NCBI RefSeq assembly: GCF_000242895.2
Contig: NC_021171.1
Coordinates: 468,001-532,000, forward strand
From: Bacillus sp. 1NLA3E
Lineage (GTDB): Bacteria; Bacillota; Bacilli; Bacillales; Cytobacillaceae
Length of the DNA: 64,000 bases
Direction: 5' to 3'
Shown here: one piece after another, positions 1 through 8,602 of the stretch
Numbering within the stretch: position 1 is the first letter of the stretch
Layout: every line of letters starts with the position of its first letter
Made by a program: the position numbers and the translations under genes
Notes under the pieces: model-generated
What the model was told of the DNA's origin: nothing
What the model saw: only the letters and a program-made list of their open reading frames with translations
The model's database searches: none

Positions 1-492
1 GTACTTCAGGATTCTTTTTTGTTTGAAGCATCGATTAGAGAGAATATTCGCTACGGAAAACTTAATGCTACAGATGATGAAGTTGAACAAGCAGCGATAC
101 TTGCTAATGCGCATTCTTTTATCATGAAGTTTCCGAAACAATATGATACAGTGTTGAAACAAGATGGCAGTGGTATTAGCCAAGGCCAGAAACAGCTCTT
201 GTCGATTGCCAGAGCCATTCTTACCGATCCAGCTATTTTAATTTTAGATGAAGCGACAAGTAATATCGATACGATTACTGAAATAAAAATACAAGAGGCT
301 TTACAAAGGCTGATGAAAGGTAGAACAAGCTTTGTCATCGCCCACCGTATGAATACGGTTCAACAAGCAGATCAAATCCTTGTTTTGGATCAAGGTATTC
401 TAATTGAAAAAGGGACCCATCATTCCTTGTTAGCGGAAAAAGGATTCTATTATGAGCTGTATGGTAGTCAATTGAAAAAAGAGGTGCAGTAA
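1..492 (+). CDS. ABC transporter ATP-binding/permease protein, C-terminal part (5' truncated by window)
   Basis: The frame is open from base 1, so the gene starts upstream of the window. The visible 163 residues are the distal half of an ABC nucleotide-binding domain. A Q-loop stretch (VLQDSFLFE) comes first, then the signature loop (SGISQGQKQLLSIARA), Walker B (ILILDEATSNID) and the switch histidine (IAHRMNT). The 'DSFLFEASIRENIRYG' wording is typical of type IV exporters (MsbA/BmrA/YheHI class), in which the NBD follows a six-TM domain, so the missing part is probably that membrane domain. The substrate cannot be read from this end. A terminator overlaps the stop codon. Confidence 0.9.
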   Translation, partial: VLQDSFLFEASIRENIRYGKLNATDDEVEQAAILANAHSFIMKFPKQYDTVLKQDGSGISQGQKQLLSIARAILTDPAILILDEATSNIDTITEIKIQEALQRLMKGRTSFVIAHRMNTVQQADQILVLDQGILIEKGTHHSLLAEKGFYYELYGSQLKKEVQ

Positions 493-520
493 CCTTTATA
501 GGTTTCAGCATCTCTTTTTT
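474..520 (+). terminator. Intrinsic terminator of the ABC transporter gene
   Basis: An inverted repeat (AGAGGTGC ... GCATCTCT, with an inner AACC/GGTT pair) is preceded by A's and followed by TTTTTT. It overlaps the last codons and stop of the ABC gene. Confidence 0.8.
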
Positions 521-570
521 GATTTAATGCATCTATCATCCATCGTCAGTCCCAAATGAACGAGTGAATG

Positions 571-828
571 TTACTCCCTCTTATCGTTTAATGATTGTTG
601 GGCCATTTTGACTAGCTCGCGAACCATATTACCGCCAATCTCCCCACCGATTTTTCCAGCTTGTCTTGTTGTTAAATCGCCATTATAACCGTGTTTAAGC
701 GGAATTCCTGTTTCTCTGGCTACCTCATACTTAACATTATCGGGATTCGCTTGATTATTTAACTTTGCCTTTAGTTTATCAAGGGCATCTCTTGCTTCTG
801 GAACGAGAATTTTATTTCGTCTTGCCAT
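571..828 (-). CDS. Alpha/beta-type small acid-soluble spore protein
   Basis: This 85-residue protein has the two conserved SASP blocks: a central YEVARETGIPL region, where the germination protease GPR would cleave, and a C-terminal GGEIGGNMVRELVKMAQQ block that binds DNA. Alpha/beta SASPs coat spore DNA in the forespore, protect it from UV and heat, and are degraded at germination for amino acids. It is longer than SspA-D (about 65-72 aa) because of a basic N-terminal extension and a GYNGDLTTRQAG insert. The ATG is preceded by AAAGGAGGGATTAATT, a strong RBS. It stands alone, and forespore SigG control is expected from the family. Confidence 0.9.
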   Translation of the reverse strand: MARRNKILVPEARDALDKLKAKLNNQANPDNVKYEVARETGIPLKHGYNGDLTTRQAGKIGGEIGGNMVRELVKMAQQSLNDKRE

Positions 829-899
829 AATTAATCCCTCCTTTTACAATTAGTTTGTCCAAAAATAGAATATTGTTTTTCTTGTTCCTATAATAAAAT

Positions 900-1085
900 G
901 GCTGTGTTAAAGCTCAATGTTGATTTTTTGCACAATGTTGATTGGAGTGGAAGGTACGAGACTCCTGCGGGAGCAGCGGGACAGGTGAGACCCCGCAGGC
1001 GCTTAAGCGCCGAGAAGGCTCACCGCCCGCCCCGCGGAAAGCGAAGCGCCTGGAACGGAAATCAACATTCTAGATTAACAGAGCC
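900..1085 (+). repeat. ~185-bp Bacillaceae interspersed repeat, copy 1 (full length)
   Basis: It begins GGCTGTGTTAAAGC and ends TTAACAGAGCC, giving imperfect 11-bp terminal inverted repeats. The GC-rich interior contains GACTCCTGCGGGAGCAGCGG and a GCGCTTAAGCGC palindrome. Close copies lie at 20181, 45125 and (reverse) 47393, a core-only copy at 39726 and a decayed remnant at 17605. It encodes no plausible protein. Confidence 0.9.
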
Positions 1086-1122
1086 TAAAAAAATCCCGAT
1101 CATTTTTGATTCGGGATTTTTA
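1086..1122 (-). terminator. Terminator of the exonuclease gene
   Basis: An inverted repeat AAATCCCGA ... TCGGGATTT is flanked by A- and T-tracts on both sides. It abuts the stop codon of the reverse-strand exonuclease gene. Confidence 0.8.
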
Positions 1123-1836
1123 AAGTCTTGCGACATGTTCATAAATTTCTTTTAATGTTTTATATCCAGCTTCTTGCAGCTTATTTAGATAAAGACACCA
1201 AAGTTTGGCTGTCAATTTTGCATCACCTAAAGCATGATGGCGATCTTCAATCGGAATTCCATTATGAACACAGAAGTCTTCTAGTCTTATCAATTTTTCG
1301 TTGGGCTCAGCTACTCGATATAAAAAAGAAGTATCAACAATACGATGTTTAAAATGGGTACGATATAACTTCCAGCTAGCATGTTGTAAAAAGTTTTTCT
1401 CGTGACTTGCATGATGTGCTACTAGTGTGTTGTCATCTACAAATTTAAAAAAGTTAATCAGTACTTCTGATAGTGGAGGAGCCTCTATTAGTTGATGATG
1501 GGTAATTCCAGTTAAGTCAATGATTTTGGATGAAAGAGCCTTTTCGTAATGAACAAGGGAATAATATTCGTCACCTTCTTGAATCTTATTCCCACAAACT
1601 CGAATGGCTCCTAATGAAATAATGGCATCCCCTTGATCAGGGTAGAAGCCTGTTGTTTCTATATCAAAAACAACGACATTTAATTCCTCTAAAGGAATCT
1701 TAAGTTTGTCTTCTGAATTGATTTCTCTTTGGAGTTGGCGCAGAAAGGCTATTTGTTGGGCATTTTGCCCTTGGGCGCCGCCTAATACTCTTCCTTGTAA
1801 ACCTCTCATTAAATGATAAAATGGTTCAAATGCCAT
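1120..1836 (-). CDS. DnaQ-like (DEDDh) 3'-5' exonuclease
   Basis: This 238-residue protein carries the three Exo motifs of the DEDDh superfamily: FDIETTGFYP (Exo I, about residue 57), HHASHEKNFL (Exo II, about 141) and HHALGDAKLTA (Exo III with the catalytic His, about 200). Such proteins remove nucleotides from DNA or RNA 3' ends with two metal ions. The N-terminal 50 residues are a non-catalytic helical extension. The ATG lies three bases after the stop of the upstream DUF294 gene, with AAAGGGTG inside that gene as RBS, so the two are translated from one message. The partner suggests nucleic-acid or nucleotide processing linked to signalling, but the substrate is unknown. Confidence 0.85.
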   Translation of the reverse strand: MAFEPFYHLMRGLQGRVLGGAQGQNAQQIAFLRQLQREINSEDKLKIPLEELNVVVFDIETTGFYPDQGDAIISLGAIRVCGNKIQEGDEYYSLVHYEKALSSKIIDLTGITHHQLIEAPPLSEVLINFFKFVDDNTLVAHHASHEKNFLQHASWKLYRTHFKHRIVDTSFLYRVAEPNEKLIRLEDFCVHNGIPIEDRHHALGDAKLTAKLWCLYLNKLQEAGYKTLKEIYEHVARL

Positions 1837-1839
1837 TGT

Positions 1840-2817
1840 TTAACACCCTTTTTCAATGATCCCATTGACGAATTGATGTAGTTTTTTCCCATCTTTCAAT
1901 ATACGTTTGATTTCTTTTTTCTCCTCACGTCGCAGCTTTTGAATATTAAGATAATGGACATCATCGTAGGAATCCTCCATATTGAATAATGATAATCGAA
2001 ACTCTAATAGTCGGAGGAAGTTGGATTTATAAACGACTAAGACGTCGTTATAATCATTTTTTTCCATTAACTGATCAAGCCGAAGTAGTGTTGAAGTTTG
2101 TGTAATCCCTTCTTTTATCGCCAAAAGGCGAATCGCATTAACATAAGGAAGGAAAGCTGAGTATTTTAAATCAATTGCCCCTACATGCTGTCCTTTTTCT
2201 TCAACAATGATCTGTCCGAGAGGGCCAACAGCATGTTTTACATGCATTACATTCTCCATTAAACGTTTCGTCAGCAGTGGATTTGCCTTTTGGTACTCAA
2301 AAATGAAGTTCTTTAAAAAGGGTATTAAGCTGGTGTCACCAATCAGAGATCTTGAGTCGAAAAATATTTGCAGGTTTCGGATCGTTTGCCAACTTCCTTC
2401 TTCCATCCATTTAAAAAGTTGATCTTTCCAATCATCCATCGATTTGCACCACAACGGGTTTGAACTCATTACATTTCCTTCGCAATAAGGGTAACCAACT
2501 ATATTTAAACCGTAGGAAAGCTCTTCACCTAACGTTTTAAAGTATTCCTTTGATTTGTTGCCCGATAATTCATATACCAAACCATGGTCTTGATCGCTAA
2601 TTAGTCCTTGTTCAAATCTTCCACCACTTCCTGTTATAAACCATGAAAACTGACACGGAGGATTCCCCATATTTAAGCGTGTTTTCGACAGTGTGTATAC
2701 CTTTTGCATAACATTGTCATGAAATGAATTTAAGGTATTGGTATCAGATCGAAACTTTGAAATATGCTCATCCTTCCAGCTTTTTATTGATTCATAAGAT
2801 TTAAACTCCGTTGTCAT
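1840..2817 (-). CDS. DUF294-type nucleotidyltransferase-like protein (GlnD-related)
   Basis: This 325-residue protein has the nucleotidyltransferase signature GSGGRFEQ followed by DQD, as in DUF294/GlnD proteins that transfer nucleotidyl groups to proteins or signals. The C-terminal half is helical and charged, matching the substrate-binding domain of the family. It usually sits with a DnaQ-like exonuclease, as here. It lies just downstream of the ammonium transporter gene but is separated from it by a good terminator. A role in nitrogen signalling is therefore only a guess from GlnD similarity and position. No CBS or cyclic-nucleotide domain is present. Confidence 0.75.
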   Translation of the reverse strand: MTTEFKSYESIKSWKDEHISKFRSDTNTLNSFHDNVMQKVYTLSKTRLNMGNPPCQFSWFITGSGGRFEQGLISDQDHGLVYELSGNKSKEYFKTLGEELSYGLNIVGYPYCEGNVMSSNPLWCKSMDDWKDQLFKWMEEGSWQTIRNLQIFFDSRSLIGDTSLIPFLKNFIFEYQKANPLLTKRLMENVMHVKHAVGPLGQIIVEEKGQHVGAIDLKYSAFLPYVNAIRLLAIKEGITQTSTLLRLDQLMEKNDYNDVLVVYKSNFLRLLEFRLSLFNMEDSYDDVHYLNIQKLRREEKKEIKRILKDGKKLHQFVNGIIEKGC

Positions 2818-2846
2818 TTCAACACATCCTTCACGCCTGAAAAAGT

Positions 2847-2871
2847 GAAAGCCTCTATAAAAGAGGCTTTC
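2847..2871 (-). terminator. Terminator of the ammonium transporter gene
   Basis: A perfect 10-bp stem GAAAGCCTCT/AGAGGCTTTC with a TATAA loop is followed on the reverse strand by ACTTTTT. It separates amt from the DUF294-exonuclease pair. Confidence 0.85.
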
Positions 2872-2875
2872 AGGA

Positions 2876-4141
2876 TTATGAACTTACACTTTTTTCATTT
2901 GCTAAGAAAACTTCAGGATATCCGTAGCTGCCATGTTCGCTAATATCAAGACCCATAATTTCTTCTTCCTCCGAAACACGAAGCCCTTTAAGAACCTTTT
3001 TGGCAATCGATAAAATAATGAATGCTACGATGAATGCATAAGCTGCGGAGGAAGCTACCCCCATTACTTGAACGCCAAGTTGATGGAATCCTCCACCATA
3101 GAATAAGCCAGGTTTACCTACTGTTGCAAGTTCTTTTGTAGCGAAGAAGCCGGTAGATAATGTGCCCCAGACCCCTGCAGTACCATGAACAGATAGGGCG
3201 AAAATTGGGTCATCAATTTTTCTCTTTTCAAAGAATCTCGCACTATAGAATACTAGTACACCAGCAATTAAACCAATTACTACAGCTGCCCAAGTATCAA
3301 CGAATGCACAAGAAGCAGTAATCGCTACTAGGCCTGCTAATGCACCATTTAACATAGTAGGAACATCAGATTTACCAAGCACAATCCAGGAGATAATTAA
3401 TGCTGAAACGGCTCCGGCACCAGCAGCAAGATTTGTATTTAAAGCAACAAATCCAAAGAATGCACTATCAACTCCTAAAGTACTACCTGCATTAAATCCA
3501 AACCAACCAACCCATAAAATAAGTACAGCTAACGCGGTATATACTTGGTTATGTCCGTAGATATTATTAGGTGAACCATCTTTATTATACTTGCCAATTC
3601 TTGGTTTTAACAAGATTGTTCCTGCTAATGCTGCCATTGCACCCGTTAAGTGAACAACAGTTGAACCAGCGAAGTCTTGATTGCCGTCTTCGGCTAACCA
3701 ACCACCGCCCCAAATCCAATGAGCGATAACCGGGTATACTAGTGCTGAAAATAGGAGTGCAAAGAATAAATAAACGGATAATTTCGCTCTTTCTGCAAAA
3801 CCTCCAAATGCAATTGTAAGGGAAATACCAGCAAATGCTAATTGGAATAGAAAGAAAACTGGCGTGGAGAGACTTGCTCCTTCTGTTTGAGATCCTGAAT
3901 AAAAGAAATCAGAAAGTCCAACGAAAAAGTTGGCATTTTTACCAAAAGTAAAACCATATCCTACTGCCCAGTACACCAACGAAGCGATACCAAATGTGAA
4001 AATAGTTTTACCAGCAATGTGACCGGCATTCTTCATTCGGGTCGATCCGGCTTCCAGTAGAATAAATCCACCTAACATGAAAATAACTAAAACTGCACCT
4101 AACATGACCCACACGCTGTTCATTAAAAATGTTGCATCCAT
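2876..4141 (-). CDS. amt: Ammonium transporter (Amt/NrgA family)
   Basis: This 421-residue polytopic protein (about 11 TM segments) imports ammonium. It contains the Amt signature around DFAGSTVVHLTGAMAALAG and the pore twin-histidine regions (VVHLTG and SVHGTAGVWG). The start is taken as the ATG at 4141 (MDATFLMNS), because AAAGGGAGG lies 8 bases upstream; an in-frame ATG at 4168 lies upstream of that RBS. B. subtilis nrgA is followed by the PII gene nrgB, but no glnK is found here. The promoter region holds two TnrA/GlnR-type palindromes, so nitrogen limitation probably controls it. Confidence 0.95.
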   Translation of the reverse strand: MDATFLMNSVWVMLGAVLVIFMLGGFILLEAGSTRMKNAGHIAGKTIFTFGIASLVYWAVGYGFTFGKNANFFVGLSDFFYSGSQTEGASLSTPVFFLFQLAFAGISLTIAFGGFAERAKLSVYLFFALLFSALVYPVIAHWIWGGGWLAEDGNQDFAGSTVVHLTGAMAALAGTILLKPRIGKYNKDGSPNNIYGHNQVYTALAVLILWVGWFGFNAGSTLGVDSAFFGFVALNTNLAAGAGAVSALIISWIVLGKSDVPTMLNGALAGLVAITASCAFVDTWAAVVIGLIAGVLVFYSARFFEKRKIDDPIFALSVHGTAGVWGTLSTGFFATKELATVGKPGLFYGGGFHQLGVQVMGVASSAAYAFIVAFIILSIAKKVLKGLRVSEEEEIMGLDISEHGSYGYPEVFLANEKSVSS

Positions 4142-4199
4142 TTTTTTCTTCCTCCCTTTAATTTGCACTTTTATATTGTTATTATTCCTTACAAGTTTA

Positions 4200-4216
4200 T
4201 GTTAGGAAATGTAACA
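4200..4216 (-). promoter_or_regulatory. TnrA/GlnR box, perfect match
   Basis: TGTTAGGAAATGTAACA fits the TnrA/GlnR consensus TGTNAN7TNACA at every fixed position. It is centred about 20 bases downstream of the predicted amt transcription start, a position more suited to repression (GlnR-like) than to activation. Confidence 0.75.
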
Positions 4217-4233
4217 TTCGTATCTTTATGTTA

Positions 4234-4261
4234 ATTTTAACGCAAAATAATCTGATGTCAA
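4234..4261 (-). promoter_or_regulatory. SigA-type promoter of amt
   Basis: On the reverse strand a perfect TTGACA (4256-4261) is followed after 16 bases by TAAAAT (4234-4239). It lies about 95 bases upstream of the amt start and between two TnrA/GlnR-like boxes. Confidence 0.7.
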
Positions 4262-4289
4262 GTGATTTACAGAAGTTTCTATAAATTGA

Positions 4290-4306
4290 TGTTAGAAAAC
4301 CTAACG
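4290..4306 (-). promoter_or_regulatory. TnrA/GlnR-like box, one mismatch
   Basis: TGTTAGAAAACCTAACG matches TGTNAN7TNACA except for the last base. Its centre lies about 70 bases upstream of the predicted amt start site, 90 bp from the perfect box. Confidence 0.55.
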
Positions 4307-4339
4307 TAAATAACATATTTGTTTTCATATAAAACAAAA

Positions 4340-4370
4340 AACGTTACCCATAAAAAAATTGGGTAACGTT
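4340..4370 (-). terminator. Terminator now separated from its gene by the IS element
   Basis: A perfect AACGTTACCC/GGGTAACGTT stem is followed on the reverse strand by TTTTTTGTTTT. The nearest upstream reverse-strand gene ends at 5985, and only the 1.5-kb IS lies between. Before insertion this was probably the terminator of that gene. Confidence 0.75.
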
Positions 4371-4381
4371 AAATATAAGTG

Positions 4382-5913
4382 ACTCAACTTTCGCACCTAG
4401 AAAAATGTGCTAAGCTTAAATGTTTGTAAAGCTCGGAGTTGTTGAAATAAAGTACTTGCCCTTAAATATAGGCATGAAAAAGCACCTCTTCGTTTGGTAT
4501 AGTTGATTTGTCGAGAATCACAATACCATACAAAAGAGGTGCCTCCTATATGATATCGAATAATGGTCAAAATAAGCAACTACCAAATGAACTAACATCC
4601 ACATTTAAAGAATTACAAGTACTAAAGCATCTAAGAAAAGCTGGTATTACAAAGTCTCTGGGCTTTTCTTGTGGTTATCTTTTTCAATTAATTTTTTGTT
4701 TGATCTTTGAAAATAAGAATTGGTATCGGACGCTTGAAAGTAGAAAATCTGCCGATTTTCCTGCTAAGGACTCCGTCTATCGTTTCTTGAATCAGTCCAC
4801 CTTTGCGTGGCGTAGATTTTTACTGTTTCTTAGCGTTCACACAATTGGAAAAGTAACGAAACTCTCGAATCATGAAAGACCGAAGGTCTTAGTATTAGAT
4901 GATTCTTCTTATGATCGAAATCGTAGTAAATCCGTCGAATTACTAGCTCGTTGTTTTGATCATGCCTCTCAAAAAATGCGCTTTTATAAAGGCTTCCGTA
5001 TGCTTACCCTTGGTTGGTCAGATGGTGCAACGTTCATTCCTGTGGACTTTTCTTTATTGAGCTCTAAAACAAGTCAAATTAACGGAATATCAAGTAAAAT
5101 CGACAAGAGAAGCACCGGCTACAAACGCCGTCTTGAAGCCTTACAAACTGCTCCAGAACAAATTCCTTATATGATTCAACGTGCATTGAACGCTGGGATT
5201 GATGCCTCATATGTGTTGATGGATACTTGGTTTACCCATCAACCACTTATTAAGAACATCAAAGAGCAGGGGCTTGATGTAATTGGCATGGTTAAGAATT
5301 TAAAACAACGTTACCTTGTAGATGATAAGCGTGTCAGCTTAAAGGAACTCTATCGTTTGGCAGCACCTATTCAAGGAAAAAAAGGGATTCTTCGCTCCAT
5401 TCATACTACCCAAGCCAATGGAGTTGTAGTTAAAATGGTATTCGTTCAAAACCGTAATAAAAAGAGCGAATGGTTAGCGATTCTGAGTACAGACTGTACG
5501 CTAAGTGACCAAGAAATCATCAGAATTTATGGAATTAGATGGGACATTGAAGTGTTTTTCAAAACAACGAAATCCCTATTAAAACTCCAAAAGGAGTTTC
5601 AAGGTCGTTCCTATGATTCCTTAATTAGTCATACAACGATAGTTTTTGCACGATATATTGTTCTGGCCTGGCAAAACAGATGTAGTACAGACCAAAGAAC
5701 ATTAGGCGGTATGTTTTATGAACTTTGTGATGAAATCAGTGACCTCGATTGGGCAATTGCGCTTCAGCAATTAATCGAGCTTCTTGAAGATACCCTTAAA
5801 GAGAGTAACAAAAAAATTCAAAAGTTAATTAAAAGTCAACTACAACAATGGATCGCGGGCTTACCTAACTATATCAAGGCATACCTGCCTATTTCAGTCT
5901 GCGAAAGTTGAGT
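4382..5913 (+). mobile_element. Complete IS4-family insertion sequence (1,532 bp)
   Basis: The ends are 14-bp perfect inverted repeats (ACTCAACTTTCGCA at both ends, one inverted). They are flanked by a 5-bp target duplication AAGTG at 4377-4381 and 5914-5918. It contains a single intact transposase gene. Perfect ends and an intact duplication indicate a recent insertion. Confidence 0.95.
4550..5911 (+). CDS. IS4-family transposase
   Basis: This 453-residue DDE transposase cuts and rejoins the IS ends. The catalytic aspartates lie in VLVLDDSSYDR and YVLMDTWFTH. The glutamate sits in the IS4-family YREK signature (YGIRWDIEVFFKTTK: Y-2-R-3-E-6-K). The start is the ATG at 4550 because AAGAGGT is 9 bases upstream; an earlier in-frame ATG at 4508 has no RBS. 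The stop codon lies within the right inverted repeat, as is common in compact ISs. No frameshift or internal stop is present, so it is likely active. Confidence 0.95.
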   Translation: MISNNGQNKQLPNELTSTFKELQVLKHLRKAGITKSLGFSCGYLFQLIFCLIFENKNWYRTLESRKSADFPAKDSVYRFLNQSTFAWRRFLLFLSVHTIGKVTKLSNHERPKVLVLDDSSYDRNRSKSVELLARCFDHASQKMRFYKGFRMLTLGWSDGATFIPVDFSLLSSKTSQINGISSKIDKRSTGYKRRLEALQTAPEQIPYMIQRALNAGIDASYVLMDTWFTHQPLIKNIKEQGLDVIGMVKNLKQRYLVDDKRVSLKELYRLAAPIQGKKGILRSIHTTQANGVVVKMVFVQNRNKKSEWLAILSTDCTLSDQEIIRIYGIRWDIEVFFKTTKSLLKLQKEFQGRSYDSLISHTTIVFARYIVLAWQNRCSTDQRTLGGMFYELCDEISDLDWAIALQQLIELLEDTLKESNKKIQKLIKSQLQQWIAGLPNYIKAYLPISVCES

Positions 5914-5984
5914 AAGTGATATTTTGGATATAGGATTGTTTTTTTCATCCTACTAGCAATAATTTTCCAATACTTCAATAATAT

Positions 5985-6971
5985 TTAATCTATATGATTA
6001 TTTGATTTGTTTGGTTTAATGTGAGAAATAATACCATCATAATCAGTGATGTAAAATTCCAGTTCAGGATTGAAATCTAAATATTTTCCCTGAATAAGTT
6101 CGAAGAAGTTTACACGGTGAAGGGGGTCATAACTTAAGGTGGGGTATTGCTTGTGATCCTTAAAATAATGGTCAACAGCTTTCTGTACCTTATCCATAAT
6201 TTCTGGAATCTCCTTTTCACTTTCATCGAAAACATCATAGGTTTCTTTTGACATGTAAAATTTTTGCGAAGGGATCCCGGGTAAATATGGAACAAGCTGA
6301 GAGAAATCAATAGTAAAATCATCATTAACAAGGATGGTGCGGAATGTTCCTTTAGGCAGATGCTCAGAAAAGTTACGGATTGCATTCCGTACCTCATCTA
6401 ATGATACCTGAACAAAGGGATCATTCGTCACTACTTCTGTTGCTTGTGATTTTTGTTTTTTTTCGCTGAAAAAACCAGGAGACACCTTCTGCTCACCATC
6501 CTCTGATTGATGTAAGTATTTCATTATCATAACGTAGCTAACTAATCCCCCGAGGACTAACCCTAATAAAACCCCGATGATTGTAAAAAGGGGATAGATA
6601 TCAAACCTAGTATCTGCAATCGCACCTAATTTATATCCACCAAATATAGACAGTCCCATAATGATACCAATCACAACGTTATAGGATAAGGCCTTTATAA
6701 GGAATATTGAAAACTTCTGCAAATTATCTTCTTTCTTACTACTTTTAGAGTTTAAGTATTTTTTTATGTCTGATTTAAGATCTTCCGAGACATGATTGTT
6801 TTCTAAAAAGCTATATAAATATTCTTCTGTTGTTTTACTTTCGTTTTTAAGAATATACGCTGTTTTCTCTTTCCCAGAACGGGAATAGTAGGCATAAATC
6901 CATTTTTCTTCAATGACCAAATCGATTTGCTCAGTGATTTGTCCAAGTGTCTTAATGAATGTTTTGCTCAT
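5985..6971 (-). CDS. Membrane protein with AtpZ/AtpI-like two-TM core and C-terminal DUF3939-like domain
   Basis: This 328-residue protein has three parts. A charged N-terminus of about 95 residues comes first. Two glycine-rich TM helices (about 96-150, FGGYKLGAIAD ... GVLLGLVLGGLVSYVMI) resemble AtpZ/AtpI assembly proteins. A soluble C-terminal domain of about 130 residues then ends in ISHIKPNKSNN. The last part looks like the Bacillus DUF3939 family, an assignment I hold only moderately. No enzymatic motif is visible. Its own RBS is poor, but its ATG overlaps the stop of a 14-codon upstream reading frame that has a better RBS. Its natural terminator appears to have been displaced by the IS at 4382. 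Confidence 0.7.
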   Translation of the reverse strand: MSKTFIKTLGQITEQIDLVIEEKWIYAYYSRSGKEKTAYILKNESKTTEEYLYSFLENNHVSEDLKSDIKKYLNSKSSKKEDNLQKFSIFLIKALSYNVVIGIIMGLSIFGGYKLGAIADTRFDIYPLFTIIGVLLGLVLGGLVSYVMIMKYLHQSEDGEQKVSPGFFSEKKQKSQATEVVTNDPFVQVSLDEVRNAIRNFSEHLPKGTFRTILVNDDFTIDFSQLVPYLPGIPSQKFYMSKETYDVFDESEKEIPEIMDKVQKAVDHYFKDHKQYPTLSYDPLHRVNFFELIQGKYLDFNPELEFYITDYDGIISHIKPNKSNNHID

Positions 6972-7012
6972 CCCGCATCACGCTGCCGATCTAAAATTGT
7001 TAGATTCCTCAT
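6968..7012 (-). CDS. Possible 14-residue leader peptide translationally coupled to the 5985-6971 gene
   Basis: An ATG at 7012 with AAAGGA about 10 bases upstream opens a 14-codon frame beginning MRNLTILDRQ. Its TGA overlaps the ATG of the next gene (ATGA). The downstream gene has no convincing RBS of its own, which is the classic arrangement for coupled translation. Only the reading frame, RBS and overlap are seen; expression is inferred. Confidence 0.4.
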   Translation of the reverse strand: MRNLTILDRQRDAG

Positions 7013-7260
7013 GTTAATTCATTCCTTTCAATGAACTCCCTTTCTATATATGCTATATCTAAGGAAGTGGCAGTTGCGAAAATTGGAAAAATTTCATCTT
7101 ATCTAAATTAATTATATTATCTTAGTAAACTAAGTCTGAAATAATTTGTGGATTTTTATCGAAATTTTCAGCATTTTCATATAACCATCATTGAAAATAA
7201 TATTATGTAAATTAAGAGGGTTGGATTGTTCACAAGGATGGTCATAGTCACCAAGAAAGA
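7013..7260. other. AT-rich intergenic region, no gene found
   Basis: The stretch holds the upstream region of the membrane-protein gene (reverse strand) and a small CTTAG-TAAA-CTAAG palindrome near 7124. No ORF with an RBS is present. Confidence 0.5.
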
Positions 7261-7295
7261 AAAAGCGAAGGGGTCAACCTCACCCGTTCGCTTTT
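7261..7295 (-). terminator. Terminator of dctP
   Basis: A stem AAAAGCGAA/TTCGCTTTT with an inner GGGG/CACCC pair ends in TTTTTCTTTC on the reverse strand, 9 bases past the dctP stop. Confidence 0.85.
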
Positions 7296-7303
7296 GGTCA
7301 TTC

Positions 7304-8572
7304 CTATATAATCTTGCGAGATTCAAGTTTTGCTTCAAGTTTTGCTTCAAGTGGGGGATGGAATTCATTCTCCATTTTAGAAACAACAACCGTAGCAACG
7401 CCATTACCAATTAAGTTTGTGATGGCTCGTGCTTCGGACATAAATCGATCGACTCCTAGTAACAGAGCAATTCCTTCAACTGGTATCATTGGGAATGCAG
7501 CAAGGGTGGCGGCTAATGTAATAAATCCAGACCCGGTTACACCAGCAGCCCCTTTGGAGGTGAGCATTAAAACTCCAAGAAGTGTAACCTCCTGCATAAT
7601 GGTTAAATCAACCCCATATGCTTGAGCGATAAAAATAGCGGCCATCGACAGATAAATAGCTGTACCGTCTAAATTAAATGAGTAGCCAGTTGGAACAACC
7701 AAGCCTACAACAGACTTAGAGCATCCGAAATTTTCAAGGCGTTCCATCATACTAGGTAGGGCAGACTCCGAAGATGAAGTTCCGAGAACCAGTAATATTT
7801 CTTCTTTTATAAAAGAAATAAACTTAAAAATGCTGAACTGATAGTACTTAGCAATGAGACCTAGAACACCGAAAATGAATATAAACATTGTCATATAAAC
7901 AGAACCCATCAGCTTTCCTAAAGACACTAGGGATCCTAATCCGAACTTCCCAATGGTGTAGGCCATGGCACCAGAGGCAGCAATTGGTGACACTTTCATT
8001 ATCATATTAACAACTCCGAAGAATACATCGGTTAGTTTTTCAAATAAGGCAACAACTGGTTTGCCTTTGTCCCCCATAGCAGCCAATGATAGACCGAAAA
8101 GAACTGCGAAGAATAGGATAGGAAGCAATTCACCACTGGCCATTGCAGAAATGATATTATCAGGAATAATTCCAGTGATAAATTCGATTGCTCCATGACT
8201 GGTTTCTTTTGCTTGTTGTGTAAATTGACTAATGTCCCCACCTTCAACAGCATCGGTGTTAAATCCTTTTCCCGGTTTAATTAAATTGACAATAAGGGCA
8301 CCGATTGCCAACGCAATGGTAGAAACTATTTCAAAATAAAGGAGGGCTTTTCCCCCAATACGCCCAACTTTTTTGAGATCGCCCATATTGCCTATTCCAA
8401 TAACAACTGTAAAGAATACAATTGGGGCAATAACCATTTTAATCATTTTTATAAATAAATCAGCTAAAATCTTCAGTTTTTCTCCGAATTCCGGGAAAAA
8501 GAAACCAATTAAGATTCCAACAATAATCCCAAGAATAACTCGAACGGTCAAATTTCGAAAGTTGATCTTCAT
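7304..8572 (-). CDS. dctP: C4-dicarboxylate:cation symporter DctP (DAACS family)
   Basis: This 422-residue symporter takes up succinate, fumarate or malate with cations. Family landmarks are the serine-rich re-entrant loop ([17 protein letters not shown]), the NLDGT motif ([13 protein letters not shown]) and the second hairpin [10 protein letters not shown]. Identity as DctP rather than a glutamate carrier rests on the adjacent dctB and dctSR genes, as in the B. subtilis dct locus. The C-terminus carries a small in-frame repeat ([10 protein letters not shown]), encoded by an 11-12-base tandem repeat at about 7322-7350. A perfect cre site upstream implies CcpA repression, and DctR activation is expected. 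Confidence 0.93.
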   Translation of the reverse strand: MKINFRNLTVRVILGIIVGILIGFFFPEFGEKLKILADLFIKMIKMVIAPIVFFTVVIGIGNMGDLKKVGRIGGKALLYFEIVSTIALAIGALIVNLIKPGKGFNTDAVEGGDISQFTQQAKETSHGAIEFITGIIPDNIISAMASGELLPILFFAVLFGLSLAAMGDKGKPVVALFEKLTDVFFGVVNMIMKVSPIAASGAMAYTIGKFGLGSLVSLGKLMGSVYMTMFIFIFGVLGLIAKYYQFSIFKFISFIKEEILLVLGTSSSESALPSMMERLENFGCSKSVVGLVVPTGYSFNLDGTAIYLSMAAIFIAQAYGVDLTIMQEVTLLGVLMLTSKGAAGVTGSGFITLAATLAAFPMIPVEGIALLLGVDRFMSEARAITNLIGNGVATVVVSKMENEFHPPLEAKLEAKLESRKII

Positions 8573-8602
8573 TTTCTATTTCCCCCTAAATAAACGCATC
8601 AT

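Noticed and set aside
898-1155. Forward ORF over the first interspersed repeat
   Set aside because: It lies within the GC-rich repeat, and similar ORFs appear by chance in the other copies (e.g. 20133-20396).
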